A DNA stretch of 64,000 nt from an uncultured Draconibacterium sp. (GTDB lineage: Bacteria; Bacteroidota; Bacteroidia; Bacteroidales; Prolixibacteraceae). Positions 63,260 through 64,000 of this stretch are shown here, one piece after another (position 1 is the first letter of the stretch; each line of letters opens with the position of its first letter). The position numbers and the translations under genes were made by a program. A model generated the notes under the pieces. That model was not told where the DNA came from. It saw nothing but the letters and a program-made list of their open reading frames with translations, and did not search any database. The stretch lies in the NCBI RefSeq assembly GCF_963674925.1, contig NZ_OY771649.1, positions 186,001-250,000 on the forward strand. The letters run 5' to 3'.

Positions 63260-64000
63260 ATGGAGTCTTTAACTACAGAAATAATCGAGGAAAGTCTAAT
63301 TATCAGGCAAGTTGAAAAGATATGTTCAAGTGCCGAGTTCAACACCAAAGAATTATTATGCCGTTTTCTTTCTTATATAATTTCAGAATATATGGAAGGA
63401 AGAGGTGATAGCATAAAGGGCTATACCATTGGAGTTGATGTGTTTAACAGGGGGGATGATTTCGATCCGGGGCAAGACGCACTCGTGCGGATTAATGCAG
63501 GTAGATTACGAAGGGCACTTGACATGTATTATCTGAAAGAAGGTAGTAACGATACAATTAAAATTGAGATACCAAAAGGAGGCTATAATCCCCAAATTAC
63601 ACTCAAAAATAACGCGTCAGTTAAGAAAGAAACCAACTCATCAAAAAAAACGGAATTTCGTTTCGAAACGCAACCCGGAATTGCTGTACTACCGTTCGCT
63701 AACCGTACCGGAGATTCACAGAACGATTTCCTGGTTGAGGGTATCAGCGAGGAAATATCGATAGAATTAACCAGGTACGAGGATTGGTCGGTGTATAACT
63801 TTAGTATTCTTACCAACGAAAGTACCATTGCCCGCAATATTAAAAAACTAGCCAAAAAAAGAGGTGTTCGCTTTGTTCTCGAAGGTGCAATACATCAATC
63901 AGGCACACGAATTAAAGCTCTTGTCAGGCTTGTAGATTTAACGGATGAGAAACAAATCTGGGCACAAAGTTATACCCGTGAGTTAAATTTCGACAACATT
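63260..64000 (+). CDS. TolB-like/FlgO-type sensor-regulator (partial, C-terminus outside window)
   Basis: Start: ATG at 63260; the frame is open to the end of the window (247 codons). An N-terminal helical domain (~15-110) has LLCRFLSYIISEYMEGRGDS, IKGYTIGVDVFNR and VRINAGRLRRALDMYYLKEG, a pattern found in predicted regulators with C-terminal repeat domains. It is followed by a TolB N-like domain (~130-247, IAVLPFANRTGDSQNDFLVEG). Divergent from the sulfatase run with a 297-bp spacer, it is a natural regulator of it. Confidence 0.82.
   Translation, partial: MESLTTEIIEESLIIRQVEKICSSAEFNTKELLCRFLSYIISEYMEGRGDSIKGYTIGVDVFNRGDDFDPGQDALVRINAGRLRRALDMYYLKEGSNDTIKIEIPKGGYNPQITLKNNASVKKETNSSKKTEFRFETQPGIAVLPFANRTGDSQNDFLVEGISEEISIELTRYEDWSVYNFSILTNESTIARNIKKLAKKRGVRFVLEGAIHQSGTRIKALVRLVDLTDEKQIWAQSYTRELNFDNI

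Noticed and set aside
1..64000. tRNA, rRNA, riboswitch or phage/integron genes
   Set aside because: None could be recognised by reading; no T-loop-like sequences, integrases or transposases were seen. A covariance-model search could still find small RNAs.

Overview
The window looks like a chromosomal segment of a marine-type member of the Bacteroidota, most likely Bacteroidales/Marinilabiliales (Prolixibacteraceae-like). Grounds: TonB-dependent receptors with carboxypeptidase-like N-termini, many SPII/SPI exported proteins, Bacteroidota-specific families (BT_3928-type DoxX protein, DUF1599, DUF4876, DUF6913-like), the folP-cdaA pair, promoters of the TTTG-N19..22-TAnnTTTG type, and almost no Shine-Dalgarno sequences. 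The taxon below phylum is inference. No rRNA, tRNA, CRISPR array, transposase, integrase or phage gene was seen.

Layout. 1-5.4 kb: a minus-strand envelope operon (TonB receptor, DUF4876-like lipoprotein, a barrel protein cut by the window edge). 5.7-11.2 kb: housekeeping (tpiA, a DoxX/thioredoxin-like membrane protein, DUF1599, then divergent folP and cdaA). 11.3-18.3 kb: NMO/FabK-like flavoenzyme, a lipoprotein sulfatase, then pheA - flavodoxin - aminotransferase - Crp/Fnr regulator. 18.3-21.5 kb: MscS channel with a DUF432-like partner, two small membrane proteins and yjbQ. 21.5-23.4 kb: an AT-rich PerR-like/1-Cys peroxiredoxin islet, followed by a second 3' end of yjbQ. 23.4-34.8 kb: metallophosphoesterase, cupin, GH29 fucosidase, Rieske lipoprotein, AddA-type helicase-nuclease, dapA and ligA. 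35-39.5 kb: thioredoxin-like protein, topB, a UDP-glucuronate decarboxylase and a short remnant of a UDP-glucose dehydrogenase gene. 39.8-42.5 kb: a Cys-rich small exported protein and a TonB receptor that carries both halves of the OprC copper motif. 42.6-49.5 kb: M20 amidohydrolase, tricorn-like S41 protease and HtrA-like protease. 49.8-57.4 kb: a co-directional envelope/lipid cluster (TSUP transporter, CdsA-like enzyme, lipid-alcohol kinase-like protein, acyl-reductase-like SDR, CDP-alcohol phosphotransferase, two Omp85-like outer-membrane proteins). 57.5-64 kb: a Mut7-C protein, then a sulfatase locus with exported partners and a divergent TolB-like regulator cut by the window edge.

The intergenic DNA holds several repeat families: an exact-period 42-bp tandem array of hairpins (12.5-12.8 kb), a composite dispersed repeat at four loci in both orientations, hairpin repeats of the 'CCCCTAAA/TTTGGGG' and 'GTCATTTCG' types, and a purine-rich AAGGCAAAAG repeat that also resembles the linker of TopB.

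The strongest candidates for something undescribed are the 42-bp hairpin array, the lipid cluster at 49.8-54.1 kb and the two-gene putative copper-uptake unit at 39.8-42.5 kb.
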